A stretch of 64,000 nt of DNA, taken from assembly GCA_964514285.1 (NCBI GenBank), contig CAZEQC010000001.1, positions 69,604 through 133,603 of the forward strand. The letters are read 5' to 3'. A program made the translations under genes and the position numbers. Every line of letters starts with the position of its first letter. Within the stretch, counting starts at the first letter, position 1. Shown here in pieces: positions 17,381 through 27,200 of this stretch. The DNA is from SKLM01 sp964514285 (lineage in GTDB: Bacteria > Chloroflexota > Anaerolineae > B4-G1). Under the pieces are notes generated by a model. The model had not been told where the DNA came from and made no database searches. It worked only from the letters and a program-made list of their open reading frames with translations.

Positions 17381-17409
17381 TTGCGATTTTAACGTCATAA
17401 AGGTATAAT
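17381..17409 (+). promoter_or_regulatory. Promoter upstream of the hairpin/terminator unit
   Basis: TTGCGA (17381-17386), a 17-nt spacer and TATAAT (17404-17409). The expected start near 17416 coincides with the first base of the first hairpin. Confidence 0.75.
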
Positions 17410-17415
17410 TTTGGA

Positions 17416-17552
17416 GCAAGCAGCGATGGAAGAGCGCCTAACAGGTGCTTGCATGAAGCAGACGCCTGTCCAAAGCTGCCGTCTGCTAGGTTACTTGCTG
17501 AACATAGAAGCGAGTGTTTGGAGATGGCGGGCGCGGCGACGCCCGTTTTTTT
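17416..17552 (+). ncRNA. Candidate small RNA or attenuator before the M50 protease gene
   Basis: It begins with GCAAGCA (17416-17422) pairing with TGCTTGC (17446-17452). Then GCAGACG (17458-17464) pairs with CGTCTGC (17480-17486). It ends in an intrinsic terminator, CGGGCG/CGCCCG (17528-17545) plus seven T. The transcript would be about 137 nt. A 42-codon frame (ATG 17426 to TGA 17554) crosses it, but its GGAG lies at or before the predicted start site, so translation is doubtful. Whether it is an independent RNA or an attenuator of the protease operon cannot be told from sequence. Confidence 0.55.
17528..17552 (+). terminator. Intrinsic terminator
   Basis: A 6-bp GC stem (17528-17533 with 17540-17545) with a hexaloop, followed directly by seven T. 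It is only 15 nt before the M50 protease start codon. Confidence 0.8.
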
Positions 17553-17567
17553 GACTGAGAGAGAGTT

Positions 17568-18878
17568 ATGACCTGGATCAGCATTGTGTTCTGGTTAGTT
17601 GGGACGTTGATCGTTATGCTGGGGCCACTTCTTCTGATTCACGAGCTGGCCCATTTCATCGTGGCGAAGCTGGCCGGCGTTCGCGTCGAGGAATTTGGTT
17701 TTGGCCTTCCGCCGCGACTTCTAAGTCTGTGGCGAGACAAGGGTTACTTGAAGATTAGCAGCACCCGCGTGGAGATTCCGCGCGGTTTTGATCTGGCATC
17801 CGAGCTGGAAGAGGAAGTCTGGGTGAGGGCTGTCACGCGACGGCGCAAAGACGGGTCCTACGCGCTGGAACGTCTCACTCCCCTCGAGCCCGACGCCGAA
17901 GGCCTGACGGCAAAGCATGAACAGGTGGATGGCAAGGTGCATATGCGCGGTGTGGTCACTGAGCTGGAGCCGGGCACGCTGTACAGCCTCAACCTGCTCC
18001 CTATGGGGGCCTTCGTACGGATGACGGGCGAGGAGGATCCGTCCGAACCCCGCAGCTTGGCGGCGCAACCGAGGGCCCAGCGCGTGGCTGTGATGGCTGC
18101 GGGGCCGGTCGTGAACCTCCTGGCAGCTTTACTGCTGCTCATCGGAGCGCACATGAGCGGCATCCCCATGGATCGCCAGGTGAAGGTGACTCAGGTGGAA
18201 CCTGGGACAGCTGCCGCGGAGGCAGGGCTGCAATCTGGAGACGTGATCGTGACTGTGGACGGTGAGCAGATCGATGAGGGTCTGACCGAGCTGAGAAACA
18301 TCATTCGCGCTGCCCCTGGAGAGACGATCAACCTTGAGGTGAAACGGAGCAGAGAACGGCTGTCGCTGAAAGCGACCCCGGAGCGCCGTGACGATCATGG
18401 CTTCCTGGGCATTATGATGGCTCCATGGCCGCTGAAGCGGTATGGCGTGCTGAACGCTTTCAAGGCAAGCACGGCACAATTAGCTACGATTGCCAAGCGA
18501 ACCCTGGAACTTCCTCTGATGCTCATTCGGGGGAGTATCAGCTCGCAGGAGGCTCGTCCGACCAGCGTGGTCGGCATCAGCCAGATCATGACGTTCTCCC
18601 TCCAGCAGAGCATTCAGTGGGGTGTAGCCTCTCCGGCGCTGCAGACGGCAGCGCTCATCAGCCTCGCTCTGGGCCTGACGAATCTGCTTCCTCTGCCAGC
18701 TCTCGACGGAGGGCGTATCCTCTTCGTGCTCATTGAGGCTATTCGAGGGCGGCGAATCCCCCCAGAGAGAGAAGCAGTCATTCATTTCGTTGGGATGCTC
18801 ATTCTGGTGGGTCTGATGCTCCTGATCATGCTCCAGGACTTGATCGACCCGATCATACCCTGGTCATTGCTGAAGTGA
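17568..18878 (+). CDS. rseP: Site-2 protease (M50, RseP-like) with PDZ domain
   Basis: This is an intramembrane zinc metalloprotease. HELAH (residues 25-29) supplies the two zinc histidines and catalytic glutamate. The third ligand is in the C-terminal LDGGRILF (about 384-391). A PDZ domain (about 205-290) with GLQSGDVIV lies between. The 436-residue protein carries an extra, charged ~80-residue segment (about 58-136) before the NLLPMGAFVRM loop, where E. coli-type RseP has only a few residues. It is the first gene of a compact operon (GTGA overlap with the HEAT gene). The usual substrates are anti-sigma factors or membrane protein remnants; none is identified here. Confidence 0.92.
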   Translation: MTWISIVFWLVGTLIVMLGPLLLIHELAHFIVAKLAGVRVEEFGFGLPPRLLSLWRDKGYLKISSTRVEIPRGFDLASELEEEVWVRAVTRRRKDGSYALERLTPLEPDAEGLTAKHEQVDGKVHMRGVVTELEPGTLYSLNLLPMGAFVRMTGEEDPSEPRSLAAQPRAQRVAVMAAGPVVNLLAALLLLIGAHMSGIPMDRQVKVTQVEPGTAAAEAGLQSGDVIVTVDGEQIDEGLTELRNIIRAAPGETINLEVKRSRERLSLKATPERRDDHGFLGIMMAPWPLKRYGVLNAFKASTAQLATIAKRTLELPLMLIRGSISSQEARPTSVVGISQIMTFSLQQSIQWGVASPALQTAALISLALGLTNLLPLPALDGGRILFVLIEAIRGRRIPPEREAVIHFVGMLILVGLMLLIMLQDLIDPIIPWSLLK

Positions 18879-19843
18879 GAGAGCTGATAAGGGCTATGGA
18901 CGGACCATTCCAAACTGTGCTCAAGGCGTTGGATGAGAACATCAAGCCAGATCAATCCTTGCTGTATTACCTCTCCGGCCTCGACTCCGAGGAGACGGAA
19001 CAAGTGCGTGAGGTCTGGTGGGATCTGTCGGAGGACGTGCGTCGGGGGTTAACCTCCCAACTGGTGAAGATGGCCGAAGCCGACTTCACTCTGGACTTCG
19101 ACGCGGTCTTCCGCGTGGCGATGGAGGATGAGAGCCCTGAGGTGCGAAGGATTGCCATCGAGGGCCTGTGGGAGGATCAGGACGTGCGGCTGGTTCCGCG
19201 GCTTGCTGAGTGCCTGCGAGCTGATGAATCGGCGGCGGTACGGGCAGCCGCGGCAGAGTCGCTGGGCCGCTTCGTCCTACTGGGTGAGCTGGAGAAGATC
19301 CGCCCAAAACCCCGTCACATAGCTTATAAAGCCCTCGTTGAGGCGTGCCGGGAGTGCGGTGAGGATCTCGAGGTGCAGCGGAGAGCTCTGGAGTCGCTAG
19401 CCTATGTGTGCAATGAGACGGTGATCGCCGCGATCCGTGAGGCTTATGCTTCATCCCAGGAGAAGCTGCGGATCAGCGCGGTCTTCGCCATGGGGCGGAG
19501 CGCCGACACCCGCTGGGAACGGGAGGTCCAAGAGGAACTCTTCAGCATCAACCCAGAAATGCGTTATGAGGCAGCCCGCGCGTGTGGAGAGCTACAACTC
19601 TCCGAAGCGGTGCTGAGATTAGAGGATTTGACAGAGGACACCGACGCCGAGGTGCAGGAAGCCGCGATTTGGGCCTTGGGACAGATCGGAGGCGGCAAAG
19701 CGCGCGAGATCCTTGAGCGCTACCGCCGGGGAAGCGATGAGGTCCTTCGAAAAGCCGCCGAGGCTGCCCTTGAAGCGTTCGAGTTTCTGCATGGTGACCT
19801 GGAAGATATCTTCGGCAACCCGACGGAAGGTTTCACGCGATAG
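18875..19843 (+). CDS. HEAT-repeat protein
   Basis: The 322-residue protein is made largely of two-helix HEAT repeats. Units such as DESPEVRRIAIEGLWE, DESAAVRAAAAESLGRF and DAEVQEAAIWALGQIG recur about every 30-40 residues. Such solenoids are protein-protein scaffolds and have no catalytic motif. The GTG start overlaps the stop of the M50 protease (GTGA), and the gene overlaps the next frame at its 3' end, so it is translationally coupled on both sides. The partner is unknown; the membrane protease is the obvious candidate by context. Confidence 0.85.
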   Translation: MRELIRAMDGPFQTVLKALDENIKPDQSLLYYLSGLDSEETEQVREVWWDLSEDVRRGLTSQLVKMAEADFTLDFDAVFRVAMEDESPEVRRIAIEGLWEDQDVRLVPRLAECLRADESAAVRAAAAESLGRFVLLGELEKIRPKPRHIAYKALVEACRECGEDLEVQRRALESLAYVCNETVIAAIREAYASSQEKLRISAVFAMGRSADTRWEREVQEELFSINPEMRYEAARACGELQLSEAVLRLEDLTEDTDAEVQEAAIWALGQIGGGKAREILERYRRGSDEVLRKAAEAALEAFEFLHGDLEDIFGNPTEGFTR

Positions 19844-21071
19844 GCAGATAAACCTCTTGCGCACGTCACGGGCGGATCTGGCAGTTATCGCAGTTCTATC
19901 AGCATTCGTCACGGCCCTGCTTCTCTCTATCCCTGCCTCGGCGAGCAGCATCAACGTCACGAAAAGCAGCGTTGAGCACAGCTTCGCCCAACACGTGACC
20001 TTCAGGTTGGAGGCCACGTCCGACGCCAAGATCTCTCGGGTCTATCTCTTCTTTCGTGCCGCGCACGATGAGGAGACCGAGAAGAAGGAAGTAGCCATAG
20101 AGGAGCCCTCTCGAGAGATCAGCTTGACACACGTCCACGATGTCCGCCGCTATCCTCTGCCGCCGTTTGCGGACATCACCTTCTGGTGGCAGATTGAGGA
20201 TGCAGCCGGCAATGAATTGAAGACGGCTCCTGAGCAGTTCACGTATATTGACAACCGCTTTCGCTGGAAGAAGCTCGTGGGTGATCAGGTGACGATTCAC
20301 TGGGTCACGGGCCAAGGAGACCCGGTCTTCGCCCAAACAGCGCTCGACATCGCTCAGACAAGCGCGAGAGACATCCAGACAGAACTCCAAGTCCGAATCC
20401 CAGATCCTCTCGACATCTTCATCTACAACTCGGAGCGGAATCTAGAAGCAGCGATGGTGCTGTCGGGGCGTGACTGGATGGGGGGACAAGCGCATCCCGA
20501 GCTCGGCGTGGTGGTTATGGCTGCGCCAGCGGAGCAAGGGTATAGCTCGCGGATGAAGCGATATCTCCCCCACGAGATCACACACTTGATGATCTACGAA
20601 ATGGTGAAACGGGAGGGATACAGGCGTGTGCCTGAATGGCTAAACGAGGGACTGGCTACGGAAAATGAACAGCTTCCTACCCCAGAATACGCCCTCGCCT
20701 TGGAGAAAGCCCACGATAGTGGAAACCTTCTCCCGTTGGAGGAGCTGTGCGTTCCCTTCTCCCCGGATCCTCGCACGGCTATCCTTTCCTATGCGCAAAG
20801 TGCCAGCGTGGTGGCATTCATACGTGAGACGTACGGAGCTGAGGGCATCCGCAACTTGCTATCCGCCTATGCTAAAGGCGCCAGCTGCAGAAGCGGGGTA
20901 GAAGAGGCCCTGGGCATCAGCTTCAACAAGCTGGAGAGCAGCTGGCAGGTCAGTTTAACACCAGAGGCCGGCTGGCAAGTTCTGATGGATCAGGTGGGGG
21001 TCTGGGTGGGACTGTGGCTGGTGAGCCTGTTAGTAGCCGTGCTTATGATCGGGGGGGCCGGTCAACGCTGA
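19791..21071 (+). CDS. Exported gluzincin metalloprotease (peptidase MA-like)
   Basis: The zinc site is HEITH (about nt 20572-20586) with the downstream glutamate in WLNEGLA, the gluzincin pattern. A hydrophobic signal (AVIAVLSAFVTALLLS, then PASA) sits near the N-terminus, and a membrane helix (WVGLWLVSLLVAVLMIGG) closes the C-terminus. The active site is thus outside the cytoplasm, anchored at the C-terminus. The first ~170 residues after the signal look beta-rich. The start is uncertain: ATG 19791 overlaps the HEAT gene by 53 nt, whereas TTG 19857 gives a textbook short signal peptide but weak Shine-Dalgarno. It is part of the M50 operon. Confidence 0.85.
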   Translation: MVTWKISSATRRKVSRDRQINLLRTSRADLAVIAVLSAFVTALLLSIPASASSINVTKSSVEHSFAQHVTFRLEATSDAKISRVYLFFRAAHDEETEKKEVAIEEPSREISLTHVHDVRRYPLPPFADITFWWQIEDAAGNELKTAPEQFTYIDNRFRWKKLVGDQVTIHWVTGQGDPVFAQTALDIAQTSARDIQTELQVRIPDPLDIFIYNSERNLEAAMVLSGRDWMGGQAHPELGVVVMAAPAEQGYSSRMKRYLPHEITHLMIYEMVKREGYRRVPEWLNEGLATENEQLPTPEYALALEKAHDSGNLLPLEELCVPFSPDPRTAILSYAQSASVVAFIRETYGAEGIRNLLSAYAKGASCRSGVEEALGISFNKLESSWQVSLTPEAGWQVLMDQVGVWVGLWLVSLLVAVLMIGGAGQR

Positions 21072-21089
21072 AGGAGAGACATCATTGAG

Positions 21090-21623
21090 ATGAAGGATCT
21101 GATCGTGCTGGACATAGAGACGCAGTACATAGCCAGTGAGGTAGGCGGCTGGAACCACATTCGTGACATGCAGCTGGCAGTCGCGGTGACGTATCACCCC
21201 GCTGAGCAAGTTTACCGCACCCACCTGGAGCGCGATGCGAGGCGGCTGGTCGCCACGCTGCGGGAGGCTGATCTTGTGATCGGGTATAACTTGCTCCGCT
21301 TCGACTATGAAGTGCTGCGTCGGTACACGAAGGATCCACTGCTGGATCTACCTACAGTTGATATGCTGGATGTGATTCATCGCAGCCTGGGCCGGCGGCT
21401 CAAGCTGGACAACGTGGCCGCAGCGACGTTAGGGGCAGGGAAGAGCGCCGATGGTCTTCAGGCCGTTCGCTGGTTTCGTCAAGGTCAGGTCCAGAGAGTG
21501 ATCGATTACTGCCGGCGTGATGTAGAAGTCACCTGGGACGTCTACGAGTTTGGGCAGCAGCATGGATATGTCAAGTACCATGATCAGCGTTGGCGCCTGC
21601 AGAGAGTGCCCGTGAGATGGTGA
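21090..21623 (+). CDS. RNase H-fold 3'-5' exonuclease-like protein (DEDD type)
   Basis: The 177-residue protein opens with VLDIETQ (Asp and Glu of motif I) and then has GYNLLRFDYEVL (motif II Asp). It ends the fold with YCRRDVEVTWDVY (motif III Tyr/Asp), the DEDDy arrangement of YprB/DNA polymerase proofreading-like nucleases. A single catalytic domain is present, with no helicase or zinc-binding extension. The start follows GAGAGACATCATTGAG. The stop overlaps the start of the radical SAM gene. The nucleic-acid substrate is not evident. Confidence 0.82.
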   Translation: MKDLIVLDIETQYIASEVGGWNHIRDMQLAVAVTYHPAEQVYRTHLERDARRLVATLREADLVIGYNLLRFDYEVLRRYTKDPLLDLPTVDMLDVIHRSLGRRLKLDNVAAATLGAGKSADGLQAVRWFRQGQVQRVIDYCRRDVEVTWDVYEFGQQHGYVKYHDQRWRLQRVPVRW

Positions 21624-22573
21624 GCAAGGCAGGTTTCGAGCCAGCGTATCTGGCTTTGCACCGCTCTGGCGAGCTCAGAGAGCGGGTAGAAGCTGCTTTC
21701 GAGGGTTTGCAGGCCTGCACCCTGTGTGGTCGAGCGTGCGAGGTGGATCGCACGGGAAGGCCGCCCAAAGATGTAGGGGCGTGCCAAACCGGTGAGCGCG
21801 CCAGAGTGGCCAGCTATGGGCCTCATTTCGGGGAGGAGGATCCACTGCGGGGCTATCGGGGATCGGGAACTATCTTCTTCTCGTGGTGCAATCTGAGCTG
21901 CCAATACTGTCAGAACTATGACATTAGCCAGCGGGGCCGTGGTCGAGACGTTGAGCCTGAGGAGCTGACCAGGATGATGCTCTCACTCCAAGAACAGGGT
22001 TGTCACAATGTCAACCTGGTGTCACCGACGCACGTGGTTCCTCCTATCTTAGCCGCGGTGCTGATCGCCGCCGAGGCGGGGCTCCGTCTGCCCTTGGTCT
22101 GGAACACGGGGGGCTACGATTCTCTGGAGGCCTTGAGGTTGCTGGACGGCGTGGTTGACATATGGATGCCAGACATGAAATATGCCGACGCTGCTGTGGG
22201 TCTCAAGTACTCTAAGGTCGAGGCCTACCCGGACGTCAATCAGACGGCGGTGAAGGAGATGCATCGCCAAGTAGGCGACCTGGTCACAGATGAAAGGGGC
22301 ATCGCGCAGCGCGGACTATTGGTCCGTCACCTTGTGTTGCCGGAAGGGCTTGCTGGTACGGAGGAGATAGCGTCTTTCCTAGCCGACGAGATTTCAGCCG
22401 ATACCTACATCAACATCATGGACCAATACCGTCCATGCTACCAGGCCGGCGATCTGCCCCCTTTGGATCGACCGATCACAAGAGAGGAATACAGGGCAGC
22501 TGTTCGGCAAGCCAGAGAGGCCGGGCTTCATCGCTTCGATCAGCGAGAGCCAAGGTTTTTTCGCAGTTTGTAG
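21617..22573 (+). CDS. PflA-like radical SAM enzyme (COG1313 type)
   Basis: The radical SAM cluster motif CNLSCQYC (Cx3Cx2C) lies near residue 91. It is preceded by a second cysteine motif CTLCGRAC typical of the uncharacterised PflA-homologue family, and followed by VSPTHVVP, WNTGGYDS and DMKYAD. These match the family annotated as pyruvate-formate-lyase activating-enzyme-like proteins of unknown substrate. No glycyl radical enzyme is near. The ATG at 21617 overlaps the preceding stop (21621-21623) and has GAGAG upstream, so coupling is likely. The 318-residue length fits the family. Confidence 0.88.
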   Translation: MVSKAGFEPAYLALHRSGELRERVEAAFEGLQACTLCGRACEVDRTGRPPKDVGACQTGERARVASYGPHFGEEDPLRGYRGSGTIFFSWCNLSCQYCQNYDISQRGRGRDVEPEELTRMMLSLQEQGCHNVNLVSPTHVVPPILAAVLIAAEAGLRLPLVWNTGGYDSLEALRLLDGVVDIWMPDMKYADAAVGLKYSKVEAYPDVNQTAVKEMHRQVGDLVTDERGIAQRGLLVRHLVLPEGLAGTEEIASFLADEISADTYINIMDQYRPCYQAGDLPPLDRPITREEYRAAVRQAREAGLHRFDQREPRFFRSL

Positions 22574-22604
22574 GCAAGAGAACAAGTAAAGGAGGGCGAC
22601 GGTG

Positions 22605-22901
22605 ATGATGGAGCAATCAACGTCCAAGTCTCGTGTGCACGCAACTGTCTACGGGCGCGTTCAAGGGGTCAATTTCCGTTACTACACGACTCGTACAGCC
22701 AGACGACTGGGACTGACCGGCTGGGTGGCCAATCGCCGAGACGGGACTGTTGAGACGATTGCGGAAGGCGATCGCTCTGACTTGGAAGAATTTGTGGATT
22801 TTGTCCATCGTGGATCGCCAGCCGCAAGGGTGGAGGACGTTGATGTCGAGTGGGAGAGCCCGACGGGCGAGTTTGAAGGCTTCAGGGTGCGGTATCCATG
22901 A
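22605..22901 (+). CDS. acyP: Acylphosphatase
   Basis: This small enzyme hydrolyses carboxyl-phosphate bonds (acyl phosphates). The catalytic arginine is in GRVQGVNFR and the asparagine in GWVANRRDGTVE, both at the canonical spacing. The domain ends with FRVRYP. Three start codons are in tandem (GTG 22602, ATG 22605, ATG 22608) behind an AAAGGAGG; spacing favours 22605. The TGA overlaps the ATG of the next gene. About 98 residues, standard length. Confidence 0.95.
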   Translation: MMEQSTSKSRVHATVYGRVQGVNFRYYTTRTARRLGLTGWVANRRDGTVETIAEGDRSDLEEFVDFVHRGSPAARVEDVDVEWESPTGEFEGFRVRYP

Positions 22902-24136
22902 GAAGCAGTCCCGAACGCCTGGCCTGGGTCGTCCTGTTAAGCTCCTTCTTCATCTGCGTCAGCCTGGCCGTGATGACGCCGCTGACCGCGCGTTGGACTA
23001 TCCGTCACGCGCAGGCGGTGCATCACGTCAGCTTACAGGTGCAAAGAGGGCCCTTGAGCGTCGTGCGTGGGGGCCAAGGTCGACCGGTCTCCGTCGCTGA
23101 GGACAGCGACGACGTGCTGGAGGGAAGCAGGATAAGGGCTCCTAACGCCTCCTCTGGTCGTCTGCTGATCCACCCCTCCGATTCGAAGGGGACGACTCCG
23201 ATCGTCACTGTACAGCTATACGATGAGACGGAGATCGTGCTCTCATCGGCGCGGTCGCCCCGATTCGCCGCTAGCCCCCTGCCGCACCAGATTACGCTGG
23301 AGATGGAGGCCGGTCGTGTGCGTATCAACGTCTTCGGAGAGAGCGCCAGGCCGACGACGGTTGCTGTGCACACCACCCACGGCTCTGTCATGCTCAAAGA
23401 AGGGAGCTACGAGGTCAAGATCAACTCGGTGACCGAGACCACCGTGCGCTACGGTCAGGCTGAAATGACCAATAAAGCTGATGAAACCCTTATGCTCGGG
23501 CCTGGGGAGCGAGCCCTGCTGGGCACAATCAGCATCGACGGCCCCCTATCCGCCGCCCGAAATCTGGTGGAAAATGGCAACTTCGAAGAGCCTCTCGACA
23601 CCGGCTGGGAGGTCTATAGCGAGCAAGCGGACCCCAAGCAACCGCCCGGCGAGGCTACCATCACTGTCGCGTCCTTCGGAAACGAGGAACGGCGCGTCGT
23701 CGAATTCTACCGCAACGCCCCCAACCACGCGGAGGTAGGTATCCGGCAGGAGATCGGCTATGACGTGCGTGACTTCTCCTCCCTGGAGCTGCATATGGCC
23801 GTACGCATTGTCAGCGAGAACATCCTGGGATTTGGAGGGTGTGGGATGGAAGGCTCCGAGTGTCCCATCATCGTGCGCCTGGACTACAAGGATATCCACG
23901 GCAACGACCGCGAGTGGCTCCACGGTGTCTACGTCGGGCAGCCGGCCGACGGCTGGTGGATCCACGGATGGCACGAACGTGTACAGCCGGGAACATGGCA
24001 GCCCTATAACAGCGGGAACCTGATGGAGGAGTTAGCCGAGACGCCACCGGCTTCAATCAAGGGGATAACGATCTACGCATCCGGTCACAGCTTCCACGCT
24101 ATGGTGACGGAGGTGGAGCTAATGGCTCAGGAGTAG
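22898..24136 (+). CDS. FecR-domain membrane-anchored protein with C-terminal beta domain
   Basis: The 412-residue protein starts with one membrane helix (WVVLLSSFFICVSLAV) and then an extracytoplasmic FecR-like region (about 45-215). Its signature stretches are VTVQLYDETEIVL, MEAGRVRINV, HGSVMLKEGSYEV and LGPGERALL. From NLVENGNFEEPLDTGW (about 222) a second beta domain follows with the N-x-G-F/N-E start typical of carbohydrate-binding-like modules. There is no adjacent ECF sigma factor, so classical FecR signalling is not indicated. It is the last gene of the M50 operon, with ATGA overlap upstream and a strong hairpin downstream. Confidence 0.75.
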   Translation: MRSSPERLAWVVLLSSFFICVSLAVMTPLTARWTIRHAQAVHHVSLQVQRGPLSVVRGGQGRPVSVAEDSDDVLEGSRIRAPNASSGRLLIHPSDSKGTTPIVTVQLYDETEIVLSSARSPRFAASPLPHQITLEMEAGRVRINVFGESARPTTVAVHTTHGSVMLKEGSYEVKINSVTETTVRYGQAEMTNKADETLMLGPGERALLGTISIDGPLSAARNLVENGNFEEPLDTGWEVYSEQADPKQPPGEATITVASFGNEERRVVEFYRNAPNHAEVGIRQEIGYDVRDFSSLELHMAVRIVSENILGFGGCGMEGSECPIIVRLDYKDIHGNDREWLHGVYVGQPADGWWIHGWHERVQPGTWQPYNSGNLMEELAETPPASIKGITIYASGHSFHAMVTEVELMAQE

Positions 24137-24159
24137 CGACTCATGGAACAAACGGTTGA

Positions 24160-24187
24160 GAAGCCCCCATAGGAATATGGGGGCTTC
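24160..24187. terminator. Strong hairpin between convergent genes
   Basis: GAAGCCCCCAT (24160-24170), loop AGGAAT, ATGGGGGCTTC (24177-24187), a perfect 11-bp stem. There is no proper T-run on either side. It probably ends the M50 operon and may act for the opposite strand too. Confidence 0.65.
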
Positions 24188-24211
24188 TGCATGAGCCAAG
24201 TCTGGGTCAGG

Positions 24212-27200
24212 TCAGGCTCGTGCCTCGATGACGCGTCTCCAGATAGAAACGGGAAGGGCACGAGGCGCTGCGTCGACGGTCATCAACGCTGGCCCAGACT
24301 CCAGCCTGGCCTCTTTCTCAATGGCGGCGAGGATAACGGGCCTATGCTCCAGGCCGAAGGGGGCTTGATCTCCCGCCGCGTCGTAGCGATAGAAGACGAT
24401 TCCAGCGACCGGCTGGGCCTCACGGAAGTAGCGGACGGCCTGTTCTACCCAGAGGTCGTTGCCGGGACGCCATCCCAGACCACCGGAGGCATCTAGGTGC
24501 TGGGGATTCAACTCCGTGACAAATACTGGCAGATGACGGAACCTATCTGGGACGACCTCCAGCCCCGTCTCCACAGTCCGCAGATGGAGATACTGCCACT
24601 CCAAGGGCCAGTCTGTGAACTTCGCCGTTGACCAAACCTCATCTGGATCGTTCGTCTGCGTCTTGCTGTGCAGGAATAGGGCCTGAGCACCATCGATGTG
24701 CTCTAGGATGTACGTCCACCACTCACGGTTGTTAGAGCCGGGGCCGAAGTAGGGGTCAATGGGTGGAGGGCCCATCCTGACGCGCCCACCAATACGGTAC
24801 CAGATGTCGTTATAGACCTGAGTGACATATTGACGAGTCAGCGGGAACTCCTCATACGATCCGAACCCGGGCCATTCCTGACGGTTGTTCGGTTCATTGC
24901 CAACGTGAAAGAAATCAACGCCCTTCGCCGCGAGCATAGTGTCCACTACAGCAGCGACGAAAGCATCCCGGTGTTGTGGCCGGGGCAAGGTGCCAGTGCC
25001 GTCGGCATACCCCCAGTTGAGACGCGCGATCACCACAATACCCGCTTCCTGAAGATGCGTGAAATCAAGAGCGATCGGCTGCCGCTGTACCTGGCGGTGT
25101 ACTAGACAACAACCTCCCATATCGCGCTGGACCATCCATTCTCCACCAGTTTCATCATGGAGCCCGAGGAGAACCTCAGCTGTCGGAGGGCCAGCCCCCT
25201 TCTTAACGTGCATGGCCCGAACCCCAGCATAGTCCCCTGTGGACTTCTGCTTACGCCGGCCATCCCACGTGTCGATGATATGAAGCGTGTCCCCCTCAAT
25301 GTCCTCCAGATAGACGAAATGTCCGCCGTCGGCTCTTCTGAGGATGATCTCCCAGTTTGCATCCAGCAGCTGTTTGAGAGCGCTGGCGGAACGGGGTTCA
25401 TTATGCTTGATCCCATCATCAAAGGCTGAGAACAAGGGCACAACCCCAGCCCAAGCTAGCAAGTTATCGCTGACGTAGGCTGATCGGGCAGCGACCAAGA
25501 GCTTGTCAAGCAGCGGTGGGGTGACGTCACGTCGATAGACCTTGCGCAGAATTATGGACAACCCCGTCAAGAAGCAACCATAGCGACCGATTGTCTCTCC
25601 CCCCACGTCGGGATGCTCCCCGAAATCATAGTCAGCCCAGCGGGGGTCGCTCTGTGCTAGAGCGATATCCTCTTCTAACCCAGCTAGCGTCTTTATGGCC
25701 ATCTCCCAGGGGCCCTCGGCCTCGACTTCCTCGTACTCAGCGCCTGGGTAGTGCTCCTCATACCATGTCTTCAGGTTCCTATCCCAGAGGTTAGGATTGA
25801 CGGCGACAATGCGCCGATCAGGAGGCCCCGTTCCTGCATCGTCGGCTGAGTGACCGAGGGTCTGCATACGATCCGAAGAGCCGACAGCAGCGGCCATCCA
25901 CCACTCAAGTTGTTCGACTGTCTCGTCGAACTGGGGAAGAAGCAGATATGTCCGATCGTAGGGCTCTCGAGGAGGCACGCAGTCACCCAGCTCAACGTCC
26001 CCGGCCAGCAGTTCGAAGCAGGGGGTGTGCGGCATCTGTTTGAGATGTGCCGCTCGGATCCCCCTGAGCAGGGGGACGTAATCCTCTGCTGCCTTCAGCT
26101 TCCGCTCACCATCCCGAGTATCGATGACCTGGAGCGTGTCGTCTACGATCCTCTCTAGGTAGTCAAAGCGTTCACCTTGGGCACCTTGGTCATCAACGCG
26201 TCTGAGGATGATCTCCCACCCCTGGTTCCACAAGGCCTCCAGTTCGTCGACAGAACGGGGGTTGTCATCCTCGATGCTGTCATCGAAGGCCGAAAACAAG
26301 GCGACGGCATCATCCCAGATCAAGACATCGTCATCAATGAAGGCCGCCCGGGCAGTCAGCAAGAGCTTATCGAGGATTGGCGGGGTGATGCACCGTCCAT
26401 AGATGTTGCGCAGGAGGATGGCGAGACCCGTGAGCAAGCTCCCGTACGCTCCTATCGTTCCCCCACCCGGTTCCTCGCCGAAGTCAAGGGCTTCCCAGCG
26501 AGGATCATTCTGGGCAAGCGCGATATCCTCCTCCAGATCCGGCAGAAGATGCAGCGCCGTCTCCCAAGGCGTGGGCACCTCGATCTCACGGTAAAGCGCA
26601 CCAGGATAGTGCTCCGCATACCAAGCCCTCAGATTCTGTCCTTGCTGTGAGGGATTGATCACGGTTATCTGGCGATCAGGAGGCCCGACGCCAGCGTCAT
26701 CAGTCGAATGACCGACGGTCTGCTTCCCCTCCGAGGTGCCAACAGCGACGGCCAAGCGCCATTCGAGCCGCTCAAGGGGATCCTGCAGCTGTGGCAGGAG
26801 CACGTAGGCGCGTCGATACGGAACTCTTGGCGGCACACAATCGAGCAGCTCTGGCTCGTCCGGGCCCTCTTTGGAAGACAGGGCGTTCTGTCGGTCTTTG
26901 ACCGCGATCATATGGTCCACGAGGGCCGGGTAGACGCGCTCGTAGTCCGTGTGGCCCCATCCCTCCGTGGGGCCAAGGGTGAAGGGGCAGGCAGCCCAAA
27001 CATAATAGTCTTTGCTGGTCTCGCCGTCGTACCAGGTGAACGCGTCCACAATGGTGTCGATAGAAGCGGATTGCTCATCACCTAGATACCACTCGCTCAC
27101 TACCAGAGGAATCGTTTCCCCTCGTTGTTCAAGCAGATGATACAGGAAGCGATATCGGAAGTGGAGAGGGCCAGCTCCCTCCACCGCTGGCGCCCCTGGG

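Noticed and set aside
17426..17554. 42-codon ORF before the M50 protease
   Set aside because: Its ribosome site would lie at or upstream of the predicted transcript start, and its end is the terminator T-run; kept only as a remark on the RNA feature.
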